Program-made: the position numbers and the translations under genes
Part shown: piece by piece, positions 5,309-6,174 of the stretch
How the letters are laid out: each line of letters starts with the position of its first letter
How positions within the stretch are numbered: position 1 is the first letter of the stretch
Assembly: GCA_903959115.1 (NCBI GenBank)
Contig: CAJBVU010000130.1
Span: forward strand, 1-6,174
Source of the DNA: an uncultured Bacteroidota bacterium
Lineage (GTDB): Bacteria; Bacteroidota; Bacteroidia; NS11-12g; UBA955
Direction: 5' to 3'
Length of the DNA stretch: 6,174 bases
Notes under the pieces: model-generated
Seen by the model: the letters and a program-made list of their open reading frames with translations, nothing else
Database searches by the model: none
What the model was told of the DNA's origin: nothing

Positions 5309-6174
5309 ATGAGAGAAATCGCCTTTAGAGAAGCCTTACGAGAAGCCATGCAAGAAGAAATGCGCAGAGATGAAAGCATCTTTTTGATGGGAGAAGAAGT
5401 GGCAGAATACAACGGTGCATACAAAGTTAGCCAGGGCATGTTGGCCGAATTTGGCGAAAAACGTGTAATCGATACACCTATCGCAGAGCTTGGTTTTGCA
5501 GGGATAGCCGTGGGTGCCGCAATGAATGGACTTCGTCCCATTTGCGAATTCATGACCTTTAACTTTTCGTTGGTAGCCATCGATCAGGTGATCAACTCAG
5601 CCGCCAAAATCAATAGCATGAGCAACGGTCAGTATACTTGTCCGATCGTATTCCGCGGTCCAACAGGTAGCGCCGGTCAGCTCGCCCAACAACACTCTCA
5701 AGCATTTGAAAATTGGTATGCGAACACCCCAGGTTTAAAAGTGGTGGTGCCAAGCAATCCTGCGGATGCAAAAGGTTTATTAAAGAGCGCCATTCGCGAT
5801 GCAAACCCTGTGATTTTCATGGAAAGCGAGCAGATGTATGGCTATAAGGGCATGGTCCCTTCCGAAGAATATTTGATTCCCATTGGCAAAGCCGATATCG
5901 TAACCGCCGGAACCGATGTCACCATCGTGAGTTTTGGAAAAATGATGCTTCGCTGTCATGAAGCCGTTGCCGAATTGGCAAAGGATGGCATTAGCGTGGA
6001 GCTCATCGACCTAAGAACGGTTCGTCCGATCGACTACGATACTGTGATTGAAAGCGTAAAGAAAACCAATCGTTTGGTGATTGTAGAAGAGGCTTGGCCT
6101 TTGGCGAGCATCAGCTCTGAGATCAGCCACATGGTACAACGTAGAGCCTTTGATTACCTCGATGCGCCCATTCA
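5309..6174 (+). CDS. pdhB: Pyruvate dehydrogenase E1 component, beta subunit (partial, C-terminus cut)
   Basis: I translated this frame directly; it is open from ATG 5309 to the window end, giving 288 residues of an expected ~325. The beta subunit pairs with an alpha subunit as an alpha2beta2 thiamine-diphosphate enzyme that decarboxylates pyruvate and passes the acetyl group to E2 lipoyl domains. Key blocks are MGEEVAEYNGAYKVSQG (27-43), DTPIAELGFAG (55-65) with Glu60 at the position of the glutamate that activates the thiamine ring, EFMTFNFSLVAIDQVINSAAK (78-98), the FRGPTG block with QHSQAFENWYANTPGLKVVVPSNP, then the C-terminal transketolase domain with IDLRTVRPID. The sequence resembles Bacteroidota PDH E1-beta more than branched-chain 2-oxoacid dehydrogenase, but related 2-oxoacid enzymes cannot be fully excluded. 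No alpha-subunit gene lies upstream, so the subunits are not encoded in the usual alpha-beta order here. It has its own candidate promoter. Confidence 0.93.
   Translation, partial: MREIAFREALREAMQEEMRRDESIFLMGEEVAEYNGAYKVSQGMLAEFGEKRVIDTPIAELGFAGIAVGAAMNGLRPICEFMTFNFSLVAIDQVINSAAKINSMSNGQYTCPIVFRGPTGSAGQLAQQHSQAFENWYANTPGLKVVVPSNPADAKGLLKSAIRDANPVIFMESEQMYGYKGMVPSEEYLIPIGKADIVTAGTDVTIVSFGKMMLRCHEAVAELAKDGISVELIDLRTVRPIDYDTVIESVKKTNRLVIVEEAWPLASISSEISHMVQRRAFDYLDAPI

Noticed and set aside
5212..5580. Minus-strand 122-codon frame opposite the start of E1-beta
   Set aside because: It is antisense to the most conserved part of E1-beta and runs through the intergenic promoter region. No domain or credible start is seen.

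Overview
The window reads as ordinary chromosomal DNA from a member of the Bacteroidota, probably a flavobacterium-like lineage. Four things support this. The serine hydroxymethyltransferase has the ADISHPAGL variant typical of the phylum. The pyruvate dehydrogenase E1-beta and YfhO-type proteins have Bacteroidota-style motifs. There is a small lipoprotein with a TM2 domain. No start codon has a clear Shine-Dalgarno sequence, while copies of the Bacteroidota -7 promoter element TAnnTTTG sit just upstream of genes.

The layout is six protein genes on strictly alternating strands. (1) 1-712, minus: N-terminal part of a YfhO-family polytopic membrane protein, cut by the window edge. (2) 851-2128, plus: glyA, serine hydroxymethyltransferase. 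(3) 2100-3773, minus: a Wzx/RfbX-like polysaccharide flippase family protein, overlapping the 3' end of glyA by 29 bp. (4) 3859-4425, plus: a conserved protein of unknown function with a GTG start. (5) 4483-5187, minus: a lipoprotein with a C-terminal TM2 domain. (6) 5309-6174, plus: pyruvate dehydrogenase E1-beta, cut by the window edge after 288 residues.

No two neighbours share a strand, so no operon is visible and each gene probably has its own promoter. The three divergent intergenic regions (713-850, 3774-3858, 5188-5308) hold the promoters. The two convergent junctions (2100-2128 overlap, 4426-4482) contain no hairpin that I would call a terminator. All three plus-strand genes have a perfect TAnnTTTG. 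For glyA and the 188-residue protein it is so close to the start codon that the transcripts should be leaderless or nearly so.

Functionally the genes are a mix: one-carbon/serine metabolism (glyA), central carbon metabolism (E1-beta), cell-surface polysaccharide export (flippase, and perhaps the YfhO-like protein), an envelope lipoprotein and one unknown. I see no RNA gene, mobile element, CRISPR array, phage gene or defence system. No gap between genes exceeds 140 bp. The points most worth following are the leaderless promoter geometry, the unknown 188-residue protein, and the TM2 lipoprotein's topology.
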